Shown here: positions 32,801 to 41,680 of the stretch, in pieces | Position numbering within the stretch: the first letter of the stretch is position 1 | Layout: every line of letters starts with the position of its first letter | Source of the DNA: a virus | DNA length: 56,674 bases | Reading direction: 5' to 3' (one strand) | IMG/VR virus record: IMGVR_UViG_3300034072_002225 | Location: 1 to 56,674 of that record | Translations under genes and position numbers: made by a program | Notes under the pieces: model-generated | Databases searched by the model: none | Told to the model about the DNA's origin: nothing | Seen by the model: the letters and a program-made list of their open reading frames with translations, nothing else

Positions 32801-32984
32801 CGCGGCGAACGAAGGCGATATGGGCGTGTTGCGGGTGGAGCTTTCGCTCTCCGACGATCTGAACGCCCGGATCGACGATCGCGCGGCGAATGTCTCGGTG
32901 CAGGTGGTGCGGGAATCGGCGCCGGCGCTGATCGATGCCTCCACCTCGGCCACCGTCGCCCAGCTGAGCCGGCGGAGGCTCTGA
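29826..32984 (+). CDS. Tail tape measure protein (gpH-like)
   Basis: The largest tail-shaft gene, 1052 residues, mostly long helices with Ala/Gln/Glu/Arg repeats. A duplicated N-terminal unit is visible (IDPTLAAQHRLNASLAEAKE and IDPAYAAQVRFDREIGNARE). A hydrophobic segment at about 299-320 (GPWGLAITAGLLILGALTN) would act in membrane passage. The C-terminus (WSGGMMLAGENGPEILYAPR) is typical of tape measures. From the usual 0.15 nm per residue, the tail would be near 160 nm. The ATG lies within the end of the GT frame. Confidence 0.93.
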   Translation: MTANVAIRLGTEGKARVVGDFAEIADAGDRTAQRWQRSFERAGADVEAAIKRQANAAARLAAAQPQTPTQQAFQAAASTNYSGQSARESAEAFREAAAQQAQLEARTRALLTAIDPTLAAQHRLNASLAEAKELYEAGAISGARYTQVVRQLNGAAAADAGVGAIGKSAQESAAVFSSAFAQMEQRAQALRMSIDPAYAAQVRFDREIGNARELIQAGAISLDDYVAVLRRERAALNDSAEGLRRHGTALAAIAPQAQDFFTQISMGANPLSVLAIQGGQAAGQMLYLEGAAGKFAQFMMGPWGLAITAGLLILGALTNELFKSAGADDTKKKAAEELKQAIDSLYDSTLRQVQGEQAQRNATLETAKALLSKAVATRQAVAAELSAQADRTKAALVTERYNPYGIPGQGGAVQQQKLADQQKLAAAAEDQERKARDALANIQIVDANARVAASIDKRTDAEQRHSSAVNDLAESYRKGSITLSEYEAQKRKLDVGYNDEIDKLTKRREHVDRHAIALARDASAMQANASAGLVLAQAYLQGGDAALKAEAARKGLTDATRKGIDADAQTARQLQIVVADQLVNSARSLDQLRAETLARHAANDNVAAGTLAVADLNQRLSDEAALRPLLVLQTVAQGDALKVLTETIAKYRQVLADAHAEEARGAALTATDAAKRRTDDLRAQIGDLSKSPRDQAIAAAGRAATAEADAGKFTGIDRQNFLDQRKAEALAQFDLQRAQSVDQRKRSQEDSLVLAQRELTLVGASDAVRGSEMGKLQLSLDLKRMGLTEQDAEYQNLLRNQLALDQINRELERERGNWDEIRQTGGRFIDDVLNTDNWKNWGDFGQKVLKDLMNDFIRLAAINPLKNALFGENLPTASGVLGRLFGSKGDFASGVGNDPLGLGGLGIRAGEDPRAGLGIDPWSAFGSGGGTLGAIGAGAGILKSVFSIFGNAVGTENWSGGMMLAGENGPEILYAPRGTRVGNAPETRRALSAANEGDMGVLRVELSLSDDLNARIDDRAANVSVQVVRESAPALIDASTSATVAQLSRRRL

Positions 32985-32985
32985 C

Positions 32986-33594
32986 ATGGCGATCCTTCAG
33001 AGCCCCGCGCCGTTTCCGCTGCGCGACAAGAAAGTGCGCCTGCGCGATCCGGGGCAGGTCAATCGGTCGAAATGGACGGGCCGCAGCAAGGTGATCGGCC
33101 TGCCCGGGGCGGCGGCGTGGCTGGTCGCCGGCACGTTCAGCGCGATCACCGACGAGGCGAAGGCGCTGCCATGGCGGGCCTTCTTCGTCGGGCTGCGCGG
33201 CCGGCGCAACAGCTTTCGGGTGCGGGTGGGGCTGTCCCAGCAAACCGGTGCAGCCAATCCGGTAGTGCGGGCCGGCGGTACCGCCGGGCTCACCGTGCCG
33301 CTCCAGGGGCTGCCGGCGTCGCAGACCGTGCTGCAGGCGGGCCACCTGATGACGGTTTCGCTGCCCAGCGGCCATGAACGGCTCGTCTGCCTGCAGGCGC
33401 CGCTGGTCAGCGATTCCGCCGGCAATGCGGTGGCGAGCTTCGCGCCCGAGCTGGGCGAAGTGCCGCAGGCCGGCGCCGCGGTGGAGATCCAGTGGCCGCA
33501 CGCCCTGGTGCGGATGGTGAGCGACACCAATGGCTGGGATTTCAGCGACCGCGTGCGCCAGGGCTTCGCGATCGATACGGAGGAGGCGCTGTGA
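32986..33594 (+). CDS. Tail tip protein (gpM position)
   Basis: A 202-residue beta-rich protein (SKWTGRSKVIGLPGAAAWLV, LPWRAFFVGLRGRRNSFRVR, EIQWPHALVRMVSDTNGWDF). It follows the tape measure directly, where lambda has the tip protein M. The family is known from similar alphaproteobacterial siphophages but I cannot name it. Its TGA overlaps the next GTG. Confidence 0.7.
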   Translation: MAILQSPAPFPLRDKKVRLRDPGQVNRSKWTGRSKVIGLPGAAAWLVAGTFSAITDEAKALPWRAFFVGLRGRRNSFRVRVGLSQQTGAANPVVRAGGTAGLTVPLQGLPASQTVLQAGHLMTVSLPSGHERLVCLQAPLVSDSAGNAVASFAPELGEVPQAGAAVEIQWPHALVRMVSDTNGWDFSDRVRQGFAIDTEEAL

Positions 33595-34253
33595 GCCGGA
33601 TGGATTCCACCGCCGCCGCGGCGCTCACCGCCCGCGTCATTCGCCCGGTATTCTTCGCCTATCTGGACATCGTGGGCGATCCGCTGCGCGCCTGCACGGC
33701 GGAAATGTCGTTGCAGCCCTTCGGCAGCGGCGACAGCGATCTCGACGGGCAAGTGTTCGACGCGCTGAACCCCACGATCGTCGATATCGGGCCGGTGGCG
33801 ATGAAATCCGGCGGATCGGACAGCCTGACCGCGCGGCTTTCCGGCATCGTCGGGCTGGACGATGCACTGCTGGCGGTGATCGGCAACAAGGCGAACTGGC
33901 AGGGCCGGGTCGCACGGCTGTGGCGGATGATCCGCGACGAGAATGGCGCCCAGCAAGGCGCAATCCAGCATTACTATACCGGCTATATGGTCGCGCTGGA
34001 CGTGGAGGGCTCGCCCGAGAGCCAGACCATCAACCTTACGATCGAAAGCTATCTGGTCGCCTTTTCGCAGGCGTCGAACCGCACCTATCTCGATCAGGAT
34101 CGCTTCGATCCCGGCGACCTTTCCGCCAAGGCGGCGATCGCGATCGCGAACGGGATCAGCGGCAACCCGCTTATCAGCAACACGCCCGTGGGCGCCGGCG
34201 CCGGTTCGTTCGGCGGCGGCTCCGGGGGGCGCATCCTCAGGAATCTGGAATGA
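33591..34253 (+). CDS. Tail tip protein (gpL position)
   Basis: A 220-residue protein starting with a GTG preceded by GGAGG. It has strands such as PVFFAYLDIVGDPLRACTAE and TINLTIESYLVAFSQASN, and a Gly-rich C-terminus (GAGAGSFGGGSGGR). It stands where lambda has gpL, the iron-sulfur tip protein, but I see only one cysteine, so no cluster is expected. Coupled on both sides. Confidence 0.7.
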   Translation: MSRMDSTAAAALTARVIRPVFFAYLDIVGDPLRACTAEMSLQPFGSGDSDLDGQVFDALNPTIVDIGPVAMKSGGSDSLTARLSGIVGLDDALLAVIGNKANWQGRVARLWRMIRDENGAQQGAIQHYYTGYMVALDVEGSPESQTINLTIESYLVAFSQASNRTYLDQDRFDPGDLSAKAAIAIANGISGNPLISNTPVGAGAGSFGGGSGGRILRNLE

Positions 34254-34672
34254 CGCGACTGCCCGACTGGGAAGCGCGCCTCGCCGACTATCTGGCGAGC
34301 GTGGCCGATCTGCCGATGGCCTGGGGCCGCCACGATTGCGCGCTGCATGCCGCCAACGCCATCCTGGCGGTGACCGGCGAGGATCATGGCGTGCCGTATC
34401 GCGGCCGGTACCAGACCGAGCTGGGCGCCGCCCGCGCGCTGCGCCGGCAGGGGTTCGACAGCGTCGAGGCGCAGTTCGATGCGGTGTATCCCATCCTCGC
34501 CCCCGCCTTCGCGCAGCGCGGCGACGTGGTGCTGCGGGGCGATGCGGTGGGCGTGTGCATCGGTGCCGAGGCGCTGTTCGTCGGTGCGGAGGCGTTGGAC
34601 GGTGGGGCGCTGCGCGAGGGGCTGGTGCGCTTCCCCCGGCGCGAATGGACGAAGGCCTGGGCGATCCGATGA
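34250..34672 (+). CDS. DUF6950/NlpC-P60-like tail protein (gpK position)
   Basis: A 140-residue papain-fold-like protein. The nucleophile motif is WGRHDCALHAANAI (Cys near residue 30), and a strand-rich second half contains GDVVLRGDAVGVCIG. Proteins like this accompany the tail tip in alphaproteobacterial phages and gene transfer agents and are thought to cut peptidoglycan during DNA entry. A clear catalytic histidine after the Cys is not obvious, so activity is uncertain. Confidence 0.75.
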   Translation: MTRLPDWEARLADYLASVADLPMAWGRHDCALHAANAILAVTGEDHGVPYRGRYQTELGAARALRRQGFDSVEAQFDAVYPILAPAFAQRGDVVLRGDAVGVCIGAEALFVGAEALDGGALREGLVRFPRREWTKAWAIR

Positions 34673-37600
34673 GCGGTGCCCTCAAGATCGCCGGCGCGAT
34701 CGTCGGCGTGATCGCGATCGTCGCCAGCGGCCCGCTTGGTGCAGGCATCGGGCTTGCTATCACCAGTACTTTGGGAATGAGCGCCGCCACGCTGACGCTG
34801 ATCTCGACGGGCCTGGCGATCGGCAGCTCCTTGCTTGCGCCCAAGGCCAAGGCGCCCAGCACCAGCCCGGCCGCCACTGATCGCCTGTTCGCCGGGATCA
34901 ACCTGCGCGCCTTCCGCCACCTGGTGTTCGGCCACACCGCCATGGCCACCGAAGTCCGCGACCAGGAATATTCGGACAACCAGACCGTTCTGCACCGCTT
35001 TCTGGTGATCGCCAGCCACAAGGTGCAGGCGGTGGAGCAGCTGTGGTTCGATGACAAGCTGGCCTGGACGGCGGCCGGCGGCGCCCAGGGGGAATTCGCC
35101 GGCTATCTGAACGTCACCCCGGTGCTCGAGGGATCGGCGGCGAACGCCATCAACATTTCGAGCCGGATGGGCGCGTCGCGGCGCTTCACCGGCCTTGCCT
35201 ATCTGTACCTGCGCTACAAGCTGACCGGCAACAGCAAGAACACCGACAGCCCGTTCGCGCAATCGATCCCCACCCGGGTGACGGTGATCGGCAAGGCGGC
35301 GCTCGTCTACGATCCTCGGCTCGACAGCAGCCGGGGCGGCAGCGGCGGCCAGCGTGCCGAAGATCAGACGACATGGGCGTGGAACGACGATGCCGCGCGC
35401 AACCCGGCGCTGCAGCTGCTCTGGTACCTGCTCGGCTGGCGGATCCGCAATCCGGTGACCGGCGAATGGAAGCTGGCGGTGGGCAAGGGGATTCCGCCCG
35501 AGCGCATCGATATCGACAGCTTCATCACCGCCGCGAACCTGTGCGACGAGCAGGTGGCGCGCGCTGCCGGGGGCACCGAGCCGCGCTACCGCAGCGACGG
35601 CATCTTCACCGAGGGCGACGATCCCTCCACCGTGCTCGATAACTTCAAGGCGGCGATGAATGCCGATCTCGACGATGTCGACGGCAAGCTGCGCATCACG
35701 GTGCTGCACAACGACCTGGGATCGCCGCAGATCGGCCTGACCGCCGACGATGTGCTGGATTCCTTCCGCTGGACGCAGACGCCGTCGCTGACCGATAGCT
35801 TCAACGTCATCCGCGGCAGCTATACCGATCCCAGCACCACCTCGCTGTACCAGCAGGTCGACTATCCCGAGGTGCGGATCGACAGCCCGGACGGCATCGA
35901 TCGGGTGCAGACGGTGAACCTGCCGATGGTGCAGTCGCCCAGCCAGGCGCAGCGACTGGTGAAACAGCGGCTGCAGCGCATGCAATATGGCGGCATGTTC
36001 GAGGCGGTGTTCCAGGCAACGGCCTGGCGCTACCGCAAGGGCGACGTGGTGCCCTTCACCTTCCCCGCGCTGGGATGGGCGAACAAGCTGTTTCGCGTGG
36101 TGGCGATGACGGTGCAGGTGGACGGCACCGTGCCGATGACGCTGCGCGAGGAACATCCGGACATCTATCTGTGGGACGCGAGCGACGCGCCGGCGGTGCA
36201 GGGGGCGGTGCCCACCACCTATAACCAGAACCTGCTGCCGGTGGTGCTGGACCTGGCGAATATCGGCAGCCAGGCCGTGGATGCCGCGATCGCGGCCGGG
36301 CAGGCGCTCGACCGGATCGACGCGCTGAGCGACGACGGCGTGCTGACCGGCGACGAAAAGGCCAAGGTGCTCCTGAAGGAGGATGCCGAACTGGCCGCCG
36401 AGTGGAACCTGCTGGATACGCAGGCGGCGGGGCTGTCGTCGTTCGCGGAGGTGGCAAGCGCACGGGTGACCGCCTCGTCGGCCTGGACGGCGTGGATCAC
36501 CTATCGCAATGCCCTTTCGCCGGCGTGGAACAACACGACGCTCGACACCTTCGTCGACCGCACCGTGTTCCGCGGCAAGCTGACCGACCTGCGCTATGCG
36601 CTCAACCTGTTGGCGCAGGCGCTGCGCAAAACAGCCGCGATCGACGGGTTCAATCGGCTGCGGAACACGCGGTTCGAGAATGGTCTATCCGGCGGCTGGA
36701 CGGTCGGTTCCTCGCCTGGGGTGACGGTGGACGCAGGTTATCCGTCCGTCTTCCTTTTATCCGGATCCGGTGTGCCCTTCCTGAAATACAGCGGTGTGGC
36801 CGCGGCGCAGGAGGCGGTGGGCAGTCGCTACTATGTATTCTACCAGGATATCCCCGTCCAAGGCGGCGAGCGGCTGGCGCTACAGGTCGGAATTGAGGGG
36901 CAGGGGAGCGTCTACAACCAGTATCTGCTCGCCCAGTATATCGACAGCGCGGGAAACGGTCTGCCCCAACAGGATGGGGTGCAAACCGTCTTCGGAGCAC
37001 AACCCTTCAACACGAAGCTGCGCGGGTTCGTGACCACACCGGCCAACGCGGCAAAGCTGCGCTTCCTCACCGTGGTGAATGCCCCTGTATCCGGGGGCGC
37101 CTTCACAGGTTTGATCGTGGAGCCGATGGTTTCGACCGCGCGGCCTGATCAGACCGATTTCCCACCATACTCCCCGGGTGTAGCCGATGGTGCGGACGGA
37201 GCACCAGGCGTCCCAGGCGCGCCGGGCGCCAATGGCCAAACGCTCTACACTTGGGTTGCTTTTGCCGACAGCCCGGACGGCTACGTCAACTTCACCAACG
37301 GCGCACCCGGCAACCGGGGATATCAAGGCCTTGCGGTCAATAAGACCTCGGCAACAGAAAGCACGAACGCCGATGACTATCAGTGGGGGCCGTATCGCGG
37401 TCCGGCGAATTTCGGCCTTGTCGGGCATGCCAAGGTCACCATTGGGCCAGACTACATCGTGCGCACGGCTCCTTGGTCAGATTCGTGGGATGCTTCCGGC
37501 TATTCATCTGAGGCGTTCATCGGGGGTGCCTTCACGTCTTCGACGCTGACGGCCAATTCCGGCGGGACGATGTTCGGCCTGAACACCGATCCCGCCACGG

Positions 37601-38619
37601 ACGCCGGCTATTCCTCGATCGACTACGCTTTCTACACCGAGAACACCTATGGAGGCAGCGGGCTGCTTTTCATTTATGAAAGCGCTGGCGCCATCGCGAC
37701 GGGGCGTGCTTGGGCGCCCGATGATGTGTTGACGATCGCCTACAACAACAGGACCGTCACCTATTATCACAACGGCACCGTCGTTCGGCAGATCGGCGCG
37801 CCAGCGGGACTTCGCCTGTACTTCGACAGCTCGCTTGCAGAGGGTGGATCGCGTATCTCAGGCATCAAGTTCGGCCCGGTGGGTAGCGCAGGCGCTGACG
37901 GCGAGCCGGGACCTCCGGGCTCTCCAGGCGGCAAGGGCGACCCCGGCCAGAACGGGGCGCCAGCGGTTTACCTCAAGGTCACCAAGAAGGCGATCGGACT
38001 GGACTCCTACGCCAATGGCGGGGTGAAGAGTTTCGCCAATGCCAACGGCCAGCTGACGGTGATGTCGGGCAGCGACGACGTGACCGCTGGCGCCATTCTT
38101 TCCGTCTCGGCGCAGGGCTGCGCGGGCACGATCAACACGTCGTTCGGCAACCCGGTCGCCGGCCAGCCCAAGGGCTACTACCAGGTGACGGGAATGAGCG
38201 AGGATACCGCCACGCTCACGCTTTCCGCATCCTATGGCGGACAGACGATGATCGAGTTCTTCTCGCTGGTAAAGCAGAAGGGGGGGTACGAGATCGTCGG
38301 CGCGTTGCCCGGCGACAACCTGTTCGAGGGCCGTGTCGTCTATCTCTCGACAGACAAGAAACTCTATCGGTTCGATGGCAGCGGCTGGAACCGATCGGCG
38401 GACGGCGCTGACATCGCGCCGAACTCGATCACCACCAACGCGATTGCCGCGGGTGCCGTGACCGCTGCCCAGATGTCCGTCACCGAGCTTTCGGCGATCA
38501 CCGCCCGGATCGGGCTGCTGCGCACCAGCACGACCGGGTTGCGCACCGAGATCAGCGACAACGGCCAGGCTACGTACAACGCCAGCAATGTGCTGGTGTA
38601 CCAGAACGGCATCTACTGA
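34669..38619 (+). CDS. J-like central tail fibre / host specificity protein with collagen-like segments
   Basis: A 1316-residue tip protein. It starts with a hydrophobic stretch (MSGALKIAGAIVGVIAIVAS) as in related tail-assembly I/J proteins. The hub follows (about 60-500) with LRAFRHLVFGHTAMATEVRD and FNVIRGSYTDPSTTSLYQQV. After a coiled segment (GVLTGDEKAKVLLKEDAELA) come lectin-like modules. Two Gly-X-Y collagen-like stretches lie at about 840-855 and 1071-1096. The C-terminal SITTNAIAAGAVTAAQMSV resembles trimerising fibre tips. It should bind the host receptor. Confidence 0.88.
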   Translation: MSGALKIAGAIVGVIAIVASGPLGAGIGLAITSTLGMSAATLTLISTGLAIGSSLLAPKAKAPSTSPAATDRLFAGINLRAFRHLVFGHTAMATEVRDQEYSDNQTVLHRFLVIASHKVQAVEQLWFDDKLAWTAAGGAQGEFAGYLNVTPVLEGSAANAINISSRMGASRRFTGLAYLYLRYKLTGNSKNTDSPFAQSIPTRVTVIGKAALVYDPRLDSSRGGSGGQRAEDQTTWAWNDDAARNPALQLLWYLLGWRIRNPVTGEWKLAVGKGIPPERIDIDSFITAANLCDEQVARAAGGTEPRYRSDGIFTEGDDPSTVLDNFKAAMNADLDDVDGKLRITVLHNDLGSPQIGLTADDVLDSFRWTQTPSLTDSFNVIRGSYTDPSTTSLYQQVDYPEVRIDSPDGIDRVQTVNLPMVQSPSQAQRLVKQRLQRMQYGGMFEAVFQATAWRYRKGDVVPFTFPALGWANKLFRVVAMTVQVDGTVPMTLREEHPDIYLWDASDAPAVQGAVPTTYNQNLLPVVLDLANIGSQAVDAAIAAGQALDRIDALSDDGVLTGDEKAKVLLKEDAELAAEWNLLDTQAAGLSSFAEVASARVTASSAWTAWITYRNALSPAWNNTTLDTFVDRTVFRGKLTDLRYALNLLAQALRKTAAIDGFNRLRNTRFENGLSGGWTVGSSPGVTVDAGYPSVFLLSGSGVPFLKYSGVAAAQEAVGSRYYVFYQDIPVQGGERLALQVGIEGQGSVYNQYLLAQYIDSAGNGLPQQDGVQTVFGAQPFNTKLRGFVTTPANAAKLRFLTVVNAPVSGGAFTGLIVEPMVSTARPDQTDFPPYSPGVADGADGAPGVPGAPGANGQTLYTWVAFADSPDGYVNFTNGAPGNRGYQGLAVNKTSATESTNADDYQWGPYRGPANFGLVGHAKVTIGPDYIVRTAPWSDSWDASGYSSEAFIGGAFTSSTLTANSGGTMFGLNTDPATDAGYSSIDYAFYTENTYGGSGLLFIYESAGAIATGRAWAPDDVLTIAYNNRTVTYYHNGTVVRQIGAPAGLRLYFDSSLAEGGSRISGIKFGPVGSAGADGEPGPPGSPGGKGDPGQNGAPAVYLKVTKKAIGLDSYANGGVKSFANANGQLTVMSGSDDVTAGAILSVSAQGCAGTINTSFGNPVAGQPKGYYQVTGMSEDTATLTLSASYGGQTMIEFFSLVKQKGGYEIVGALPGDNLFEGRVVYLSTDKKLYRFDGSGWNRSADGADIAPNSITTNAIAAGAVTAAQMSVTELSAITARIGLLRTSTTGLRTEISDNGQATYNASNVLVYQNGIY

Positions 38620-39602
38620 TGTCCGGGTTCCGGCAATCCGGAGACGATGGCTCGCTGATCTTCGACAGCGCCGGCGGCGGCGTCGCGAAGATCTTCGGCG
38701 AGTTCTCCGCCGGCAGCGCGGCGGGCACGGTTACCGATGATCGGTTGCGATCGGGGGAGGTTTTCATTTTCCCCAAGCGGCCGCTCTCGTCGGGCACCCC
38801 TACCACGCCCAGCTTCACCCTGGGGGACAATAGCATTTCCTGGCCGGCCTCCTCGATCGGCATTCCGACCATGACCTATCTGTACGGTACGGGAGCGGTC
38901 GCGAGTAAAAGCTACGTCTCGTCCCACGTGCCGGGGACCGCGGGGTTTCGCTGCTTCGACGAGGCGGGGAATTTCGTGTTGGATGAGACGTTTCTTACCT
39001 ACCATTATCTTGGCTCCATGAGCGCAAGCCTTTTCTCGGGGCAGGTGGCGCCGCTCGATATCCCGTTCGGGATCGATAGTCTGCCGATCATCGCCTTCCG
39101 GGGCGCGACCTGGGTGGTGATCCTGAACGCCACCAGCATCGACGCATCAACGACCCGGCTGATCATCAAGACCGGCCCAAGTTCGTCGACGGTACGATTC
39201 TATTTCTTCAGCGAGGCGCGCTTCGGCACGTCGCGGGGTATTGGCCAACGCTGGTTCGACAATGCTGGAAACCTGAGGGGCGACAGCAGCATCCCGTTCC
39301 TTCGCGTTCGCCAGACGCTGTCGTTCAACAATTGGTACGGCAACGACAGCATCAACGACCTTCCGGCCGGCCGGCAATTTGCCGTCGTCATGAATGCCGG
39401 CGGGGCGCTGTACACGATCGTGCCTGGCGGCACCGGCGGATCGGGCGACGGGTCCGTCTGGATCGCGGGTGGGCGGGTTACCAATGACGGCACGCGCGAT
39501 ATCGTCACGATTTCGCCCCTGTTGGTGCGCGGCCCCGGCGGCGGAACGGAAAGTGGCCGGTCGAAGGCGATCTATTCGATCGTCGACGTGACTGGCGTTT
39601 GA
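38619..39602 (+). CDS. Tail fibre-associated protein (327 aa)
   Basis: A Gly/Ser/Thr-rich beta protein (SLIFDSAGGGVAKIFGEFSA, SFNNWYGNDSIND) with the composition of a receptor-binding accessory fibre. Its ATG shares one base with the J-like stop. No family recognised. It probably decorates the tip together with the following DUF4376 protein. Confidence 0.7.
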   Translation: MSGFRQSGDDGSLIFDSAGGGVAKIFGEFSAGSAAGTVTDDRLRSGEVFIFPKRPLSSGTPTTPSFTLGDNSISWPASSIGIPTMTYLYGTGAVASKSYVSSHVPGTAGFRCFDEAGNFVLDETFLTYHYLGSMSASLFSGQVAPLDIPFGIDSLPIIAFRGATWVVILNATSIDASTTRLIIKTGPSSSTVRFYFFSEARFGTSRGIGQRWFDNAGNLRGDSSIPFLRVRQTLSFNNWYGNDSINDLPAGRQFAVVMNAGGALYTIVPGGTGGSGDGSVWIAGGRVTNDGTRDIVTISPLLVRGPGGGTESGRSKAIYSIVDVTGV

Positions 39603-39614
39603 AGGGAAAGATCC

Positions 39615-40247
39615 ATGTTCATCGCAGAATGGCAGGCGCCGAATGGCGCCCTGGCGAAGTATCACCGCGCCACCAGCTTTCAGGGCATGGGCGATGCGAC
39701 GCATGTCGTCGTCGACAGCTACCATGCGGAGGAAATGCAGGTCATCTCCTGGCGCGATACCTACACAATCCCGCCCGAGGTGAAGATCGGCACCCTGGCC
39801 GACGCGGAGGCGCTGCTCGTCGCGCCCGGCGCCCCGTTCGCCGGGGGTGCGCTGGTCAATCCGGCGGCGGCCGACCTCGACCTCGCCCGCGTGCGCGCCT
39901 GGGCCGCGGTGAAGGCGGAGCGGGACAGGTGCGCGGGCGGCGGATGCGAAACGGCGCTCGGTCGCGTCGACAGCGACGAGCGCAGCCGGATCCTGATCGC
40001 GGGCGCGGTGCAGATGGCGCAGATCGCGCTCGCGGGCGGTGAGGCCTATTCGGTCGACTGGGTGATGGCCGATAACCAGCCGGTACCGCACGACGCCCCG
40101 GCGATGATCGCGCTGGGCCTCGCGGTCGGCCAGCATATCGCCGCCTGCTGGGAGCGGGCGCAGACGCTGCGCGCCGCGATCGAAGCGGCGGAAACGGTCG
40201 AGGATCTCACCGCGATCGACATCACGGCCGGCTGGCCCGGCCCATAA
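39615..40247 (+). CDS. DUF4376 tail fibre protein
   Basis: The C-terminal half (LARVRAWAAVKAERDRCAGG, then FDS-like VDSDERSRILIAGAVQMAQI and AMIALGLAVGQHIAACWERA) is a DUF4376 domain, common in fibre or fibre-assembly proteins of siphophages. The N-terminal half is strand-rich and would attach to the fibre. GGGAAAG gives a fair ribosome site. Confidence 0.8.
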   Translation: MFIAEWQAPNGALAKYHRATSFQGMGDATHVVVDSYHAEEMQVISWRDTYTIPPEVKIGTLADAEALLVAPGAPFAGGALVNPAAADLDLARVRAWAAVKAERDRCAGGGCETALGRVDSDERSRILIAGAVQMAQIALAGGEAYSVDWVMADNQPVPHDAPAMIALGLAVGQHIAACWERAQTLRAAIEAAETVEDLTAIDITAGWPGP

Positions 40248-40264
40248 CCAAAAAGGGGATCGCA

Positions 40265-40543
40265 ATGTCCGATACGAACGCCGACAGCCCGCCGGCGAAT
40301 GGCTCTTCGCGCGTGTTTCGCGAATGGCTGCCGGCGCTGGCCGCCGCACTGACCCTGCTCGGGGCGATCACCACGGCGGGGGGCGTGATCTCGAAAGTGC
40401 AGGACAATGATCGCCGCCTGGGCGAGCTGGAGCGCCAGCTGCGCGATCGCGAAGAGGGCAACCAGAAAGTGATCGAGCGGCTGGCGCGCATCGAGGGCAA
40501 GCTCGATGCCTCGGCCGGCCAGAACGGGAGAAACAACCCATGA
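40265..40543 (+). CDS. Small membrane protein with coiled coil (92 aa)
   Basis: One hydrophobic helix (EWLPALAAALTLLGAITTAG) is followed by a charged coiled coil (DNDRRLGELERQLRDREEG). This layout recalls phage lysis accessory or antiholin proteins. AAAGGGG precedes the ATG. It opens the lysis module ahead of the holin. The exact role is not shown by the sequence. Confidence 0.7.
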   Translation: MSDTNADSPPANGSSRVFREWLPALAAALTLLGAITTAGGVISKVQDNDRRLGELERQLRDREEGNQKVIERLARIEGKLDASAGQNGRNNP

Positions 40544-40788
40544 TCGAGGGCCTGATCCTGATGGTGATCGGCCTCGCGCTGACCTGCGCGGGGCCGGCGA
40601 CGCGGCAGCTGGATGCGCGCAAGCAGCTGCGGCCGCCGATCGTGCAGGCCCTGGATCGGGCCTTTTCGCTGCCGGCCCCGCCGGCGCCGCCGACGATCGA
40701 GTTCCTCGTCGTCCAGGCCGAGGCCGCGCTGGAGCGCGACGCCGCCGCCCGCCGGGAGCGGGCCGCGCGGAACCATCCCCGCGCCTGA
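40540..40788 (+). CDS. Small membrane protein (82 aa)
   Basis: An N-terminal hydrophobic helix (LILMVIGLALTCAGPAT) is followed by a Pro-rich and then charged cytoplasmic part. It is coupled to the previous gene by ATGA. Likely another lysis-module membrane component; no family recognised. Confidence 0.65.
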   Translation: MIEGLILMVIGLALTCAGPATRQLDARKQLRPPIVQALDRAFSLPAPPAPPTIEFLVVQAEAALERDAAARRERAARNHPRA

Positions 40789-40812
40789 CGGCGCGCAACA
40801 GGAGGAAAATCG

Positions 40813-41085
40813 ATGTTTCGTGAACGTCTGCGCCGCTGGCGCAGCGCCCTTTCCGCGCGCCTGGTCGACGACTGGCGCAATGCGTGGAAATGGGCATCTG
40901 TCCGTCTGGCTGCCCTGAGCGGCATCCTGACGGCGATCCTTACGGCCGCGCCCGGCTTCGCGCGCGAGCTGTGGGACCAGCTGCCCGCCGAGCTCCGCGC
41001 CGCCGCGCCGGCCTGGGTGCCGCTGTTGGTGACCGCCATCCCGATCGCCGTGCGCCTGTACAGGCAGGGAGGGCGCGATGCCTGA
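40813..41085 (+). CDS. Holin (DUF7940-like)
   Basis: A 90-residue protein with two hydrophobic segments, AALSGILTAILTAAPGF and AWVPLLVTAIPIAVRLY, separated by a short amphipathic turn. An amphipathic Trp-rich start (DDWRNAWKWASVRL) precedes them. This is the pattern of the holin family used by many alphaproteobacterial phages, which opens the inner membrane at lysis. AGGAGG lies upstream. It overlaps the endolysin start by 8 bases. Confidence 0.8.
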   Translation: MFRERLRRWRSALSARLVDDWRNAWKWASVRLAALSGILTAILTAAPGFARELWDQLPAELRAAAPAWVPLLVTAIPIAVRLYRQGGRDA

Positions 41086-41680
41086 GATCAAGAATGCGAA
41101 GCGGAAGGCCGGCGTTTCCGCCCTTGTCGCCAGCATCATCGCCGCGACGATCGCCCTCGAGGGCGGCTATGTGAACCACAGCAGCGATCCCGGCGGCGAA
41201 ACCAACATGGGGATCACCAAGCGAACCGCGGTGCAGCACGGCTATACCGGGCCGATGCGCACGCTGCCGCGCGAGGTGGCGAACAGCATCTATTACCAGT
41301 CCTATCTGGTGGCGCCCGGATTCGCTCCCCTCGCCGATATCGATGCAGCGGTGACGAGCGAGCTGTTCGACACGGCGGTGAACATGGGGCCGTACAAGCC
41401 CTCCGCCTGGTTCCAGGCATCGATCAACGCCACCTGTGGCGCCGCGCTGCCGATCGACGGGAAGGTCGGCGCCGCGACGATCGCCGCCTATAGGGCCTGC
41501 CAGGCCCGCCTCGGCCCGGTGACGCTATGCCGGACGATGCTGGATGCGCTCGATGCCCGGCAGCGCGCCGAGTATCTGCGGCTCGTAGGGGTGCAAGCGA
41601 AGTACAAGGCCTTTCTGAAGGGATGGCTGGCGCACCGGATCGGCAATGTCGATCGCGCGAAGTGCGCGGTGCGCCAATGA
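41078..41680 (+). CDS. Endolysin, glycoside hydrolase family 108
   Basis: The GH108 signature is clear: EGGYVNHSSDPGGETNMGIT, with the catalytic Glu in EGGY. The C-terminal peptidoglycan-binding-like part contains the PIDGKVGAATIAAYRAC unit. It cuts the glycan chain of the cell wall. A hydrophobic stretch (VSALVASIIAATIALEGG) precedes the active site but is not a typical signal peptide, so export through the holin is expected. Confidence 0.92.
   Translation: MPEIKNAKRKAGVSALVASIIAATIALEGGYVNHSSDPGGETNMGITKRTAVQHGYTGPMRTLPREVANSIYYQSYLVAPGFAPLADIDAAVTSELFDTAVNMGPYKPSAWFQASINATCGAALPIDGKVGAATIAAYRACQARLGPVTLCRTMLDALDARQRAEYLRLVGVQAKYKAFLKGWLAHRIGNVDRAKCAVRQ

Noticed and set aside
32997-35057. 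686-codon minus-strand frame
   Set aside because: Antisense to four coupled tail-tip genes; no coherent protein features.
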